A stretch of DNA of 16,367 nt from Halicephalobus mephisto (Eukaryota; Nematoda; Chromadorea; Rhabditida; Panagrolaimidae): contig SWDT01000529.1 in NCBI GenBank assembly GCA_009193035.1, forward strand, positions 1 through 16,367, written 5' to 3'. Positions 1 to 11,613 of the stretch are shown here, in pieces; position 1 is the first letter of the stretch; each line of letters opens with the position of its first letter. The notes under the pieces were generated by a model. It searched no databases. It saw only the letters and a program-made list of their open reading frames with translations, and was not told the DNA's origin. A program made the position numbers and the translations under genes.

Positions 1-1082
1 ATGAACTCAGAAGACGTCCATCAACAACGAATTCAGACTGCCATTGGCGGTTTGCGGCAGTTTAGACTAAAACAACGACGTGGGATGGATCTCCTGTTGC
101 CCGGATTGTTTGTTGGGAGTCTTAGGGACGCTCAGGAGCTTGATGAATTGAGAAAACACGGAATCAAGTTCATTGTTTCCGTTTTGGACTTCGACCGGGA
201 GCTGGATTTCGATTTGGAAAAAGGTTAGTTTTAATTTTCCATATATAACATCACATGATCTTCAGTCACGGTCGTTAAGTTTCAAATAATTCACGACAGT
301 AAAGTTTACAACGATTTTAATAATTTTGAAGGCATTTTAAATATTACAGTAACTTGTTTATTTTCGATTAAATGATAAATAGAAAGATATTGAGTTTTCA
401 ATAGATACCTAAAATTGTTCACTTTTTGGCGGTGTTCATGTCCTTCGAGAGTCAACTCTCGCACTTTTCTTGGCCATGGATTCCATAAATAAATCTGGTT
501 GATTAGTGAATCTTTGCAAATAACTTGTCTGCATAATTTTTGGCTTTTGATAATATGTTCAAAATAATAGTTTTTCCTTCTTATTTCAGACACTAAACGA
601 CTCATAATAAAGCTTTCCGACGATGGCAAAGAAAATATAATCCAACATATTCCGATTATCAACGATTTTATCCATGCTGCTAGGTTATCCGGAGGTTTGT
701 AAAGTTGTTTCATATATGAATTTTTCGATTCTTGACCGACTTCAGGTTCTGTTTTGATCCACTGCTTGGTAGGGGTCTCTAGAAGTGTTTGCATCGCTGC
801 TGCTTACCTCATGTCGGTCACAAAACTCAGCTACGCCGCCGCTCTTGCCCACATAGAAGCCAGAAGATCCATTGCCAGACCTAATTTTGGGTTCCGTATG
901 CAACTTTGTAAATTTTCATGTGGTGTAAGTTTACATTTATTTAATCCAATTTAAGTTCGGGGATTTAGGGAGCCGAAAAAGAACGAGAAAGACTCAGATC
1001 CGAAGCTGCGTCTGCTGGACTCTTTGATTCGCTTTTTCACAACGACTGTCTTTACACGCATTCACTTTATTCCAATTCTTGA
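1..1082 (+). CDS. Dual-specificity protein phosphatase, DUSP15/22-like
   Basis: Exons 1-223, 590-694, 746-924 and 969-1082 keep phase and give 206 residues ending at TGA 1080-1082. The phosphatase core starts at about residue 27 (LLLPGLFVGSLRDAQELDEL). The P-loop is HCLVGVSRS at residues 115-123, with nucleophile Cys116 and Arg122 spanning the exon 2/3 region. Asp85 or Asp86 fits the general acid. The later segment PNFGFRMQL matches the PNxGFxxQL helix of DUSP15/DUSP22. Family knowledge: these are small cytosolic enzymes, often N-myristoylated, that dephosphorylate phosphotyrosine and phosphothreonine and act in JNK-type signalling. The N-terminus here is MNSEDV and lacks Gly2, so no myristoylation signal is seen. 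About 25 extra N-terminal residues precede the core. The ATG is the first base of the window, so upstream exons cannot be excluded. The exon 3 donor is taken at 925 (GTAAGT). The phosphatase call is secure; the substrate is unknown. Confidence 0.88.
265..570 (+). repeat. Dispersed repeat copy A, in phosphatase intron 1
   Basis: Intron 1 (224-589, 366 bp) is far longer than the other introns of the gene (51 and 44 bp). Most of it aligns by eye, in the same orientation, with 11060-11390. Shared landmarks in order are an ACGATTTTAATAATTTTGAAG-like block, a CCTTCGAGAGTCAACTCTCG-like block, the CTCATGG/CCATGG region, a TAAATCTG.TT.ATTAG block, and an A/T-rich end near TAATATGTTCAAAAT. A 16-bp palindrome (446-461, CGAGAGTCAACTCTCG) sits in the middle. 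No terminal inverted repeats or target duplication were found, so the element class is unknown. The minus-strand open frame over this interval is not a gene. Confidence 0.6.
1066..1071 (-). terminator. Poly(A) signal of the TTC39-like gene (AATAAA)
   Basis: The minus strand reads AATAAA here, about 100 nt after the TTC39 stop codon at 1171-1173. It is the only canonical signal I see in that interval. It lies within the last coding exon of the convergent phosphatase gene, so the two transcripts would overlap in antisense. Confidence 0.5.
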
Positions 1083-1122
1083 GCTTGCATTTAATATTTA
1101 CAATCGACAATGATCTCAAGGA

Positions 1123-1128
1123 AATGAA
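1123..1128 (+). terminator. Possible poly(A) signal variant for the phosphatase (AATGAA)
   Basis: No AATAAA follows the phosphatase stop before the TTC39 coding region begins. AATGAA, a common nematode variant signal, lies 41 nt past the stop, between the two convergent genes. Confidence 0.3.
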
Positions 1129-1170
1129 AATGACCACAGGATGTGAGATCTGGTTGCGGTACTTTTAGTT

Positions 1171-5378
<4,208 letters not shown>

Positions 5379-5393
5379 ATTTGATAAAAACAC

Positions 5394-5399
5394 CTGAAA
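5394..5399 (-). promoter_or_regulatory. Probable splice-leader acceptor of the TTC39-like mRNA
   Basis: The minus strand reads TTTCAG ending 15 nt before the chosen ATG at 5378. No coding exon is evident upstream within about 180 nt. That spacing fits nematode spliced-leader trans-splicing. A cis-spliced upstream 5' exon is the alternative, since the frame stays open back to the acceptor (VFLSN before the Met). Confidence 0.45.
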
Positions 5400-5581
5400 C
5401 ACCATCGGTTGATATTGATAACAAAAATCGAGGACTACACAAAGATCAAATTTTTCGAGAAAACAAAAATAAATTATTTTTATAAAAATCAGAATATTTG
5501 AAATTTTTTAAAATTAAAAAAAAAATCTTAGATATTCATAAATGAAGAAGACAGAAATGAACTAAAAAAATATTATTTTCG

Positions 5582-5770
5582 TTAATCTTCCAACAACGCT
5601 AATCCAGGTATTCTCCCTGAGGCGAAACTCCCTTGGGAACACACGTACATAGAATACAACTCTTGTTTTACAAAGTAGCGGTCGAAGTTTGTTTCTGAAA
5701 CCTTTGAAAGAAATAAAAATATAAAATTGTTACTACTTGAAAAACTCAAAGCTCGTTGTGAAGTTACCAT
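5582..5770 (-). CDS. Possible small two-exon gene, 48 residues, unrecognised
   Basis: Minus-strand exons 5770-5737 and 5694-5582 join through a 42-nt intron with a TTTCAG acceptor and encode 48 residues (start MVTSQRALSFS, end IPGLALLED). The second exon is richer in G/C and in balanced codons than its AT-rich surroundings, which is the main sign of coding. It reads DRYFVKQELYSMYVCSQGS, with one Cys and no membrane segment or signal peptide. I do not recognise a family. It lies about 200 nt upstream of the TTC39 start on the same strand, so it could be an upstream operon gene or a noncoding leader of TTC39. The unspliced frame is also open. Confidence 0.4.
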   Translation of the reverse strand: MVTSQRALSFSSSNNFIFLFLSKVSETNFDRYFVKQELYSMYVCSQGSFASGRIPGLALLED

Positions 5771-5859
5771 GGTTATTGGATTCAATTTTGTTTTTTAATT
5801 ACTAGTAATGACGTGGTTCACTAGATTACTGTTAGAGTAGGTAATTCCTTTAAATTAGA

Positions 5860-6600
5860 AATCTTGTGACGAAGTATTACAGGTAATTTCCGGCCATTGA
5901 AAAAATCCAGGATTTCGTAGGAAATTTTAGCTTTTCAAGTAATCCTAAATTTAGTAAGCCATTAGTAGTATTTGGAACAGTCTTGAATTTCGCAAAGAAT
6001 TTTTGACAATTGACATAATACTGAATACTGTAGGAAATTTTAATATTTAACAAAATCTTAAATCTCGAAGAGAATTTTTGACAATTGACATAATACTGGA
6101 TACTGTAGGAGACTTCAATATTTAAAAAAGTCATGAATTTTGTATAAAAATTTTCGTTCATGAAATAATTTTGAATTCTACAGAAAACTTCAATATTTAA
6201 AAAATCTTAAATCTTGAAAAAAATTTTTGACAATTGAAATATTATTGAATACTGTAGGAAATTTTAATCTTCGAAAAAATTTTAGTTTTTGAATTTTGTC
6301 GGAAATTATTTATAATTAAAGCAACCTTGGATTATGGAAAAAACTTTAATGTTTGAAAATCTCAAATTTTGTAGACTTTTAGTTTTTAAAAATAATGAAT
6401 CTTGAAGAAAATTTTTAATTTTGAGAAATTTTCCATTTATTAAACAATTTTGAGTCTTGTAAGGAATTTTTTATTTTTGGAAAAATTTCAAATTTTATAA
6501 TTTGCAATTTAAAAAAATTGAATTTTGTAAAATTTTTAATTTAAAAAAATTATGAATATTTTTTTAAAATTTTTTATTTTAAATGAGTTTTTTTTTTAAA
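5860..6600. repeat. Degenerate AT-rich minisatellite, period about 75 bp
   Basis: The segment AATTTTTGACAATTGACATA recurs at about 5998 and 6073, a period of 75, and again in mutated form near 6222, two periods on. Each period holds two similar half units of about 37 bp built on GAAT.CTGTAGGAAATTTTAAT and TTTAAAAAATCTTAAAT. To the right the array decays into plain A/T tracts by about 6600. The minus-strand open frame across 5877-6161 is a by-product of the array and not a gene. Confidence 0.75.
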
Positions 6601-7031
6601 ATTTATATAAATCACAGATGGATCAAAAGAAAAAACAACTTTAATTAAATTTGTTTTTTTGAATTTGTTGTAACTTTTGATTTTGTGCGAAATAGGAATA
6701 AAAAATAAATTTAAAAAATAAAGTTAGATGAATCACAGTCCACATGACAAATCCGATCGGTGAGTTGCCCTTTGATCTCCGAAGCCACGGGTCCAAATCC
6801 GATATGTCCCGTCTTGTTTCTTTCGAGCTGATTTCAAACCACTTTTTCGATCGTCTTCAAGATGAAACACACTTGTTCAAATCCAAAGCAAAACATTTGC
6901 CGTATTGCTTTTGAATTGATTTTTTCCGGCAAAAAGCAGATGTTCGTCTTGCAGTTTTTTCTAGAACGGATAAAAGGATAAATTTCAACTTTTCTTTGTC
7001 GATATTTGTTGACGAAAAAATTGAAATAACG
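6600..7031 (+). promoter_or_regulatory. Upstream region of the secreted Gly/His-rich gene
   Basis: AT-rich to about 6720, then more GC-balanced sequence without a convincing ORF on either strand. GGATAAAAGGATAAA at about 6968-6982 contains two GATA-type sites (GGATAA) and could also serve as a TATA-like element about 50 nt upstream of the ATG. Nematode gut genes are often driven by GATA factors; that link is inference. Confidence 0.35.
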
Positions 7032-8808
7032 ATGAAATTAAATAAAATTCTGTTGTTGTTGATTTTCGGAACGATCAGTATTGCTTACGGTATGTCATTT
7101 TTGGAACATGTTGTTCATGAAAAATTTAGGGAATGCTGGACAAGGAATCGGGGCCGTCGATGACTCATTGGAAAGTACAGAAGTTGCCGAAGCCGTGAAG
7201 CAAGAAGTCTACCTGAAGACTTCTGGAGCCGAACCCGTAGAAATCGAAGGAGTCAAAGGTTGTAAGTGATTCTGTAAAGATAACTGTCAAGATTACGGTA
7301 TCCGTCATTTTTAGGAGATATTTTTAAGAATTATTTTATGTAATTATTCAAAAAATGAAGATGTTTTTAAATTTGAAAAAGTATTTAGAATACAGTAATT
7401 GCGTCCGTAGATTCTGAATCTGGAATCAGAAGTGGGTTTCAGAATCTTGGATTCTGCGGTTTGGAGTTCTGTATTTCCGTTAAACGAATATCAATCGTTT
7501 TTTCGAATGCCGACTTCTGAAGACTGACTCCCAACTCTGACTTCAAATTCAGAATCCACAAGTCCGATTACTGTATTCTGGATGTTTTTTAAAACTTAAA
7601 AATATAAATTTTGTGCTGAAGTTTTGTTTTCAAAAGTGTCAAGTTACACAGAACAGGTCTTAATTTCACTTTTTTCAGTTTACTCCATCGGAGGTGGAGC
7701 TTCCCCGAGCCGTGGCCATCGTCACGGATCCGACGGGATCGGAGGTGGAGCTTCTGTCTATGGTAGTCATCATCAAGGGATCGGAGATGGAACTTCAACC
7801 CACAGAAAACCTAATTCAGGATACAACAGTGGAATCCGTCCTTATGATTCTGGAATCGGTGAAGGAACTCAACCTGAACATCATCATCATCATCATGACG
7901 GGAATTCCGCTCATATGAGCGACCAGCAGCCCAAGCCCAGAGGTCATCCTCATCGTCGGCGTTCTATCAGTGAATACAACAGATTCGATTCTGGATACAG
8001 TAAAGACTGCAATAGTTACTACGGAAGACTCATTTGCTACAGAATCTACAGTAATCGTAAGTGATTTGAAACCAAAGTTTTGTTATAATACTTCTTCCAG
8101 CAAACATCCCCGTAGGCAACGAAATAACCTGCTGGAGAGTCTCTGGAAACCGCAAAAATTGCACAGAAATCGATAATGTCAATTATCTTCGTCGAGAAGG
8201 ATTTACTCCTTATGAATCCGAACTTTCCAGAAACCATAACCGTCCAGGAAACAACGAACGGATTATCCAGGGACAAAGCCAATACTACGACCCTTACAGA
8301 CCTATCACCAACGGAGCTGATCAGTATCCTGTTGCTCGGAACTCCCAGAAAGGAACCCATAAGTTCTCCACCAGCAGATTGAGCTTTAACAACGACGAGG
8401 AGTCTTTGGAAGACGGAGACAGCACTGAGTTGGTCAGAGACAAGAGAGGAACCAGGAAGAATGCTTTTAAAGTAAGTTCACCTCCTCCTTCATCTTAACT
8501 GACTTACAAAAAACCAATAAAAACTCTCATTTATGGTTTAGAGTGAGATATGGACGATTCCTTACTGGAAAACTTCGGCGGTAAAGAAACCGCCGTATGA
8601 TTCCTCGAAGAATATATGAACACTCCGTGTGGATCTCCCAATCTTTAATAATTCTTCTCTAGTTATTGCTTTTTTAATTCCTCATCAATTTGATTCCAAA
8701 GACAAAATTAAACAAATAATCCACTTTCAGAACCGAAATCAACTCAACAGACGCAATCGCATTCTCCAACAAAATCAGCAAAATCAACAGCAAAAACCAT
8801 CAAATTGA
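7032..8808 (+). CDS. Secreted Gly/His-rich protein with His6 run and four-Cys cluster
   Basis: Exons 7032-7089, 7130-7261, 7679-8056, 8101-8471 and 8731-8808 keep phase and give 338 residues. A signal peptide covers residues 1 to about 19 (MKLNKILLLLIFGTISIAY). Residues 21-63 are acidic. Residues 66-136 hold four copies of a (S/G)IG(G/D/E)G(A/T) motif, with the Ile at 67, 84, 98 and 123, ending in six histidines (131-136). A basic stretch HPHRRRS follows. Four cysteines (C174, C183, C200, C210) lie in a Tyr-rich compact segment (SYYGRLICYRIYS, then EITCWRVSG and NCT) that may fold as a small disulfide domain; NCT is an N-glycosylation sequon. The tail is hydrophilic with RDKRG and a Gln/Asn-rich end. 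I do not recognise a family. Matrix, cuticle or metal binding is a guess from composition only. Confidence 0.75.
7387..7579. repeat. Foldback element in intron 2 of the secreted gene
   Basis: Left end AGAATACAGTAAT (7387-7399) is matched exactly by its complement at 7567-7579. Imperfect pairing continues inward through GATTCTGAAT, AGTCAGA/AATCAGA and TCAGAA blocks for about 75 bp per arm. Short GATTC/GAATC words recur many times inside. Intron 2 (7262-7678) is much longer than its neighbours because of it. No target duplication or ORF seen. Confidence 0.7.
8542..8619 (+). other. Possible alternative last exon of the secreted gene
   Basis: Inside the intron 8472-8730, a TTTAG acceptor at 8537-8541 opens a frame in the right phase after exon 4. 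It runs 25 codons (SEIWTIPYWKTSAVKKPPYD, five more residues) to a TGA at 8617-8619. Its 78-nt length equals that of the last exon at 8731. Base composition is coding-like, unlike the rest of the intron. It contains an exact hairpin, CGGCGGT and ACCGCCG (8576-8595). It may give a second C-terminus or be chance. Confidence 0.35.
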
Positions 8809-8883
8809 GCAATTACTAACTGTATTTTGGTTCAAAATTTATTACTAAGTAATATCGACATTTACAATTACACACTGACGGAG

Positions 8884-8889
8884 AATAAA
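8884..8889 (+). terminator. Poly(A) signal of the secreted gene
   Basis: AATAAA lies 75 nt after the stop; a second AATAAA is at 8961-8966. Both precede the next gene. Confidence 0.55.
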
Positions 8890-9010
8890 GCAATTCAAAC
8901 CATTGGAAACGAACCTCCTAGTCTCAGGGAGAAAATATTGACTTAATCTTTGTGATTGAGAATAAAGTTCATCCAATGTAATCCTCTTGTAAATTTTGTC
9001 CCTATTTGTT

Positions 9011-9020
9011 GTATTTATAG
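9011..9020 (+). promoter_or_regulatory. Candidate splice acceptor upstream of the GOLGA7-like ATG
   Basis: GTATTTATAG ends 9 nt before the start codon, a position typical of nematode trans-splicing. The site is weaker than TTTCAG. If used with a second leader, it would make the gene the downstream member of an operon with the secreted gene. Confidence 0.3.
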
Positions 9021-9029
9021 AAAAAAGTT

Positions 9030-9571
9030 ATGGACTACCAAATATCCTTAAATTCTTGCCGAAAAATCTACATAGACCGTGACTATTCAGGTGGAACTGG
9101 AGTTGCCTTCAAAACGGAGTTTCCTGCTCAACTCGATGGATTGGTGGGATTTTTTAATTCATTTATATATCAATTTTGTGTTTTTATGTTCCAGATCGAC
9201 AAAAGAGACTACGAAGATACTATAAAATCAATAAACGTACTATTTGCGGAAGTGGAAGAAGTGTGTTGGGCTTCTGTCATGGAGACGCTAGTTAGCTGCG
9301 GAACTTGTTACTTGAGTCGGTTTTTCACACCGACAAGATATGAAAAACAGTTGGAGAGAATCGGACAGTATATCGACAACCGTAATAGCAACATATTCAT
9401 CCCTTCTGGGTTGTATATCCTGGATCCGAAAGAGAGGGGGTTGAGAACAGTGGGTTCCGCGTTTTCGTTGGTTCATATATGAATTTTCTGTTATTTCAGT
9501 TGGAGATAGGCATACTAGCAACAGGACAGGTCTGTCGACAGAACCCTCAGGGAATTGAAGTAGTGGCGTAA
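9030..9571 (+). CDS. GOLGA7/ERF4-family palmitoyltransferase accessory protein
   Basis: Exons 9030-9143, 9195-9449 and 9500-9571 keep phase 0 throughout and give 146 residues, close to human GOLGA7. Conserved blocks: KIYIDRDYSGGTGVAFKTEF, AQLDGLIDKRDYEDTI, LFAEVEE, then the Cys pair SCGTC (C73, C76), RYEKQLERIGQYI, and IFIPSGLYILDPKERGLRT at the end of the domain. Family knowledge: GOLGA7 (yeast Erf4) pairs with a DHHC enzyme such as ZDHHC9 to palmitoylate Ras-type proteins on Golgi membranes, and its own CxxC cysteines are acylated. A TAG lies in frame just before the ATG, which fixes the start. The C-terminal 20 residues are unlike vertebrate forms. It follows the secreted gene by 221 bp in the same orientation, so shared transcription is possible. 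Confidence 0.92.
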
Positions 9572-9659
9572 AAGTTACAACAATTTCAAGTCTTTCCTCA
9601 TGTCAACAAAAATTCAATCTTGCTTGTACAGACGGCGTAGGTATTCAGTGCTTATTCGA

Positions 9660-9669
9660 TATATAAAAG
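9660..9669 (+). promoter_or_regulatory. TATA box
   Basis: TATATAAAAG is a near-ideal TATA box, 89 nt past the GOLGA7-like stop and 62 nt before an ATG at 9731. It marks an independent promoter for the next small ORF. Confidence 0.5.
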
Positions 9670-9783
9670 GTTTCACAACTGAATTGTCCTTCACAACGAG
9701 AGTTTTAGATCTTAGTTTGATCGATTTAGAATGATTTACTGGATTTTTGTGATTGTCAGAAGACACTTCAGGAAGATCAATAC

Positions 9784-9987
9784 ATGCTCATGGAAAGTGG
9801 ACTCTGGACATCACCTAAAGTAATGGACTTGATTGATTTTCTCGATACTCGTGAATTCTACAGGAAATTTCATGGAGTTACTGATGAAAGAAATTTGAAT
9901 TCCAAATTAATTATAATTTATCCTGATCTCGAAGGTGTTAATCTGGGGACTCTTAGGCAACCCGGACATGAAGAATACTCTAAATAG
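9784..9987 (+). CDS. Small unrecognised ORF, possibly frameshifted at its 5' end
   Basis: The frame from ATG 9784 encodes 67 residues (LWTSPKVMDLIDFLDTREFY in the middle, PGHEEYSK at the end) with coding-like composition. It stays open upstream to about 9730 without another ATG. A different ATG at 9731, well placed behind the TATA box, starts a hydrophobic MIYWIFVIV that resembles the beginning of a signal peptide but lies two bases out of frame and stops at 9824. A single-base indel between about 9755 and 9783, a sequencing error, or an unseen small intron would reconcile the two; no proper intron fits. No AATAAA close by. I do not recognise the family. Confidence 0.4.
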   Translation: MLMESGLWTSPKVMDLIDFLDTREFYRKFHGVTDERNLNSKLIIIYPDLEGVNLGTLRQPGHEEYSK

Positions 9988-9989
9988 GT

Positions 9990-10270
9990 CATTAGTCGGT
10001 AAAATATTAAACTAATAGAATTTTAAAATATCCACAATTTTAAATTTGTATTTATTGTAAAATATGAAACTCTAAGAACAAGATGTTTAAAATTTTTCAT
10101 TTTCTGCAATAATCACTTAGTTAAATGCCAAACAATGAAGCTCAATCACTATTATGATGACTTCTAGAACAAGTCCTAGCATACAAGAAGCTATTTTTTG
10201 AATCAAATAAAATTTTTTGGAATACCATGTTTTTAAACATTAATTAATTAAATCGAAAATTGCTTTTTTA
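9990..10270. other. AT-rich intergenic sequence
   Basis: I see no gene, repeat unit or poly(A) signal that I can assign. It lies between the small ORF and the minus-strand membrane-protein relic. Confidence 0.4.
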
Positions 10271-10274
10271 AAAA

Positions 10275-10879
10275 TTATTTAGTTTTGTAGACCAAGTAAG
10301 CCGTTTTCGGAATGAAGAATAAGAGGCTGAACATGATGGAGAACAAGAAAATCTGAATTATGTTCCATAGTAATACAGCCGAAATCGAGGTTGAAGAAAT
10401 CAAGCTTGATTTTGAAGTAATTCCGAAATCAATAAAATTGAAATTGAGGGACCATGTTTCGAGGATTATTTGTCAAAAATTACTTCATTAACTAGTCCTA
10501 TTTCTTTCAAAATCACTCCAAAAATTAAATAATAATTTCATAAAAAATAAAGGATCTTCGAAAATTCTACTTTATTACAACTTCCAATTTTTTATGTAAA
10601 GTAACTCTAAACTTTTATTTATTAATTTGTTAATTATCGAAATGATTTTTCGACTTTGAAAACGTTAAAATCTCTTCAGTTATGATGGAAATAGTATCAT
10701 ACATCATGGAAAATTGTTTCTTTCTCGATGAATCAGAAGTGAATCAGATCTCCAGTCGACGTAGTTCTCGGAAAAATGTTCTAGAATTCAGATGATGAAT
10801 TTTCAAAATAGTCTTTCAAAATGGGAAATAGAAGTTTAAAGTCCAAAGGCGGAGTCAGAATCGCCTTGATATCATCCAT
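10275..10879 (-). pseudogene. Possible broken membrane-protein gene or relic
   Basis: On the minus strand, 10472-10275 is open for 65 codons to a TAA and contains a strong membrane segment (AVLLWNIIQIFLFSIMFSLL, then FFIPKTAYLVYKTK at the end). It lacks a start codon, and no good splice acceptor precedes it. Further upstream three short coding-like frames follow each other in shifted frames: 10879-10781 from an ATG (MDDIKAILTPPLDFKLLFPI), 10787-10704 (HFSENYVDWRSDSLLIHRER) and 10707-10630. GT donors are lacking where introns would be needed. A frameshifted relic fits best; a real gene with introns I cannot place, or chance, remain possible. Family not recognised. Confidence 0.33.
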
Positions 10880-10944
10880 AAATATGAAAAAAAACGTAAT
10901 TTATTTTATTTTTGATTGTTTCGTTTCATCAATGCCAGTATCGT

Positions 10945-11075
10945 ACGGTCTTTGATCACGACCAGCATTGTCGGTTTTTCGAAATCTTTGATTTTCGACT
11001 TTGAACTGCTCGATTCGAATCTGAACTTTCTGATTTTCGAATTAATTCGAAATCGACAGTTCTGATCGCGACTTT
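10945..11075. repeat. TCGAAA-rich palindromic segment
   Basis: Contains an 18-bp perfect palindrome, TTTCGAATTAATTCGAAA (11035-11052). Outer blocks GATCACGACCAGCATTGTCG and CGACAGTTCTGATCGCGAC form imperfect inverted arms. Words TTCGAAAT, GATTTTCGA and ATTCGAAT recur between them. The minus strand is open for about 60 Lys/Arg/Ser-rich codons (to a TAA near 10899), which I attribute to the repeats. Confidence 0.5.
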
Positions 11076-11390
11076 TAAGTCCTAAATGATTTTTAAAGAT
11101 AAGTTTTACTGTGATTTTAATGATTTTGAAGATCTTTCAAACACTGTCATATCTTGTAGAAATTTGTTTTCTTAAATTAAATAATGAATTCAATGATATT
11201 GAATTTTCAGAATCTGTTGGTTTTTGACATTTTTTGTGTTCCTTGAGAGTCAATTCTCTCGCTCATGGACTGCCAGTTCCATTGATAAAAAACAAATCTG
11301 ATTAATTAGAAAATTGTTATTGGTAGTTCATCGTCATTGCTTTTCTTTATAACATGCTTAAAATCATATATATTAATTGTATAAAGTAAA
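11060..11390 (+). repeat. Dispersed repeat copy B
   Basis: Aligns by eye over about 300 bp with phosphatase intron 1 (265-570), same orientation: GATTTTAATGATTTTGAAG, CCTTGAGAGTCAATTCTCTC, CAAATCTGATTAATTAG and AACATGCTTAAAATCA. Divergence is moderate, with small indels. It sits between the palindromic segment and the chitin-binding protein gene. No terminal repeats seen. Confidence 0.6.
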
Positions 11391-11613
11391 ATAATAATTC
11401 TAGAAAATTTCCGTGAAACGTTTTTTGTATTAAAATAATCAAATTTAAAAAATCTTAGTCACGAATGATTAGATTTTGAATTTTTCATTTTTGTCTGAAC
11501 TTGAGTGCCACTGATATTTTTGTTAAATTTTCTTATACCCTGACGTGATGTGCTGATATAACGAATTAAAGTTAAATTTAATTAAGATTCTCATTCCAGT
11601 CGACTATTTAGTC

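Noticed and set aside
306..794. 162-codon minus-strand ORF across phosphatase intron 1 and the P-loop exon
   Set aside because: It is antisense to confirmed phosphatase exons and to a dispersed repeat, and shows no family features.
5877..6161. 94-codon minus-strand ORF
   Set aside because: It runs through the 75-bp minisatellite; the protein repeats with the DNA period.
5860..6600. CRISPR-like array
   Set aside because: Units are degenerate, directly adjoining and AT-rich with no constant repeat and unique spacer pattern, in a eukaryotic genome.
7879..7896. Six CAT codons (His6) as vector or tag contamination
   Set aside because: The run lies within a spliced native gene, inside a repeat region rich in His and Gly, with no vector sequence on either side.
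8576..8595. GC-rich hairpin as a bacterial-type terminator
   Set aside because: No T-run follows and the context is a eukaryotic gene with introns.
10899..11090. Minus-strand Lys/Arg/Ser-rich open frame as a gene
   Set aside because: It coincides with the TCGAAA repeat segment, has no start before its middle and no recognisable domain.
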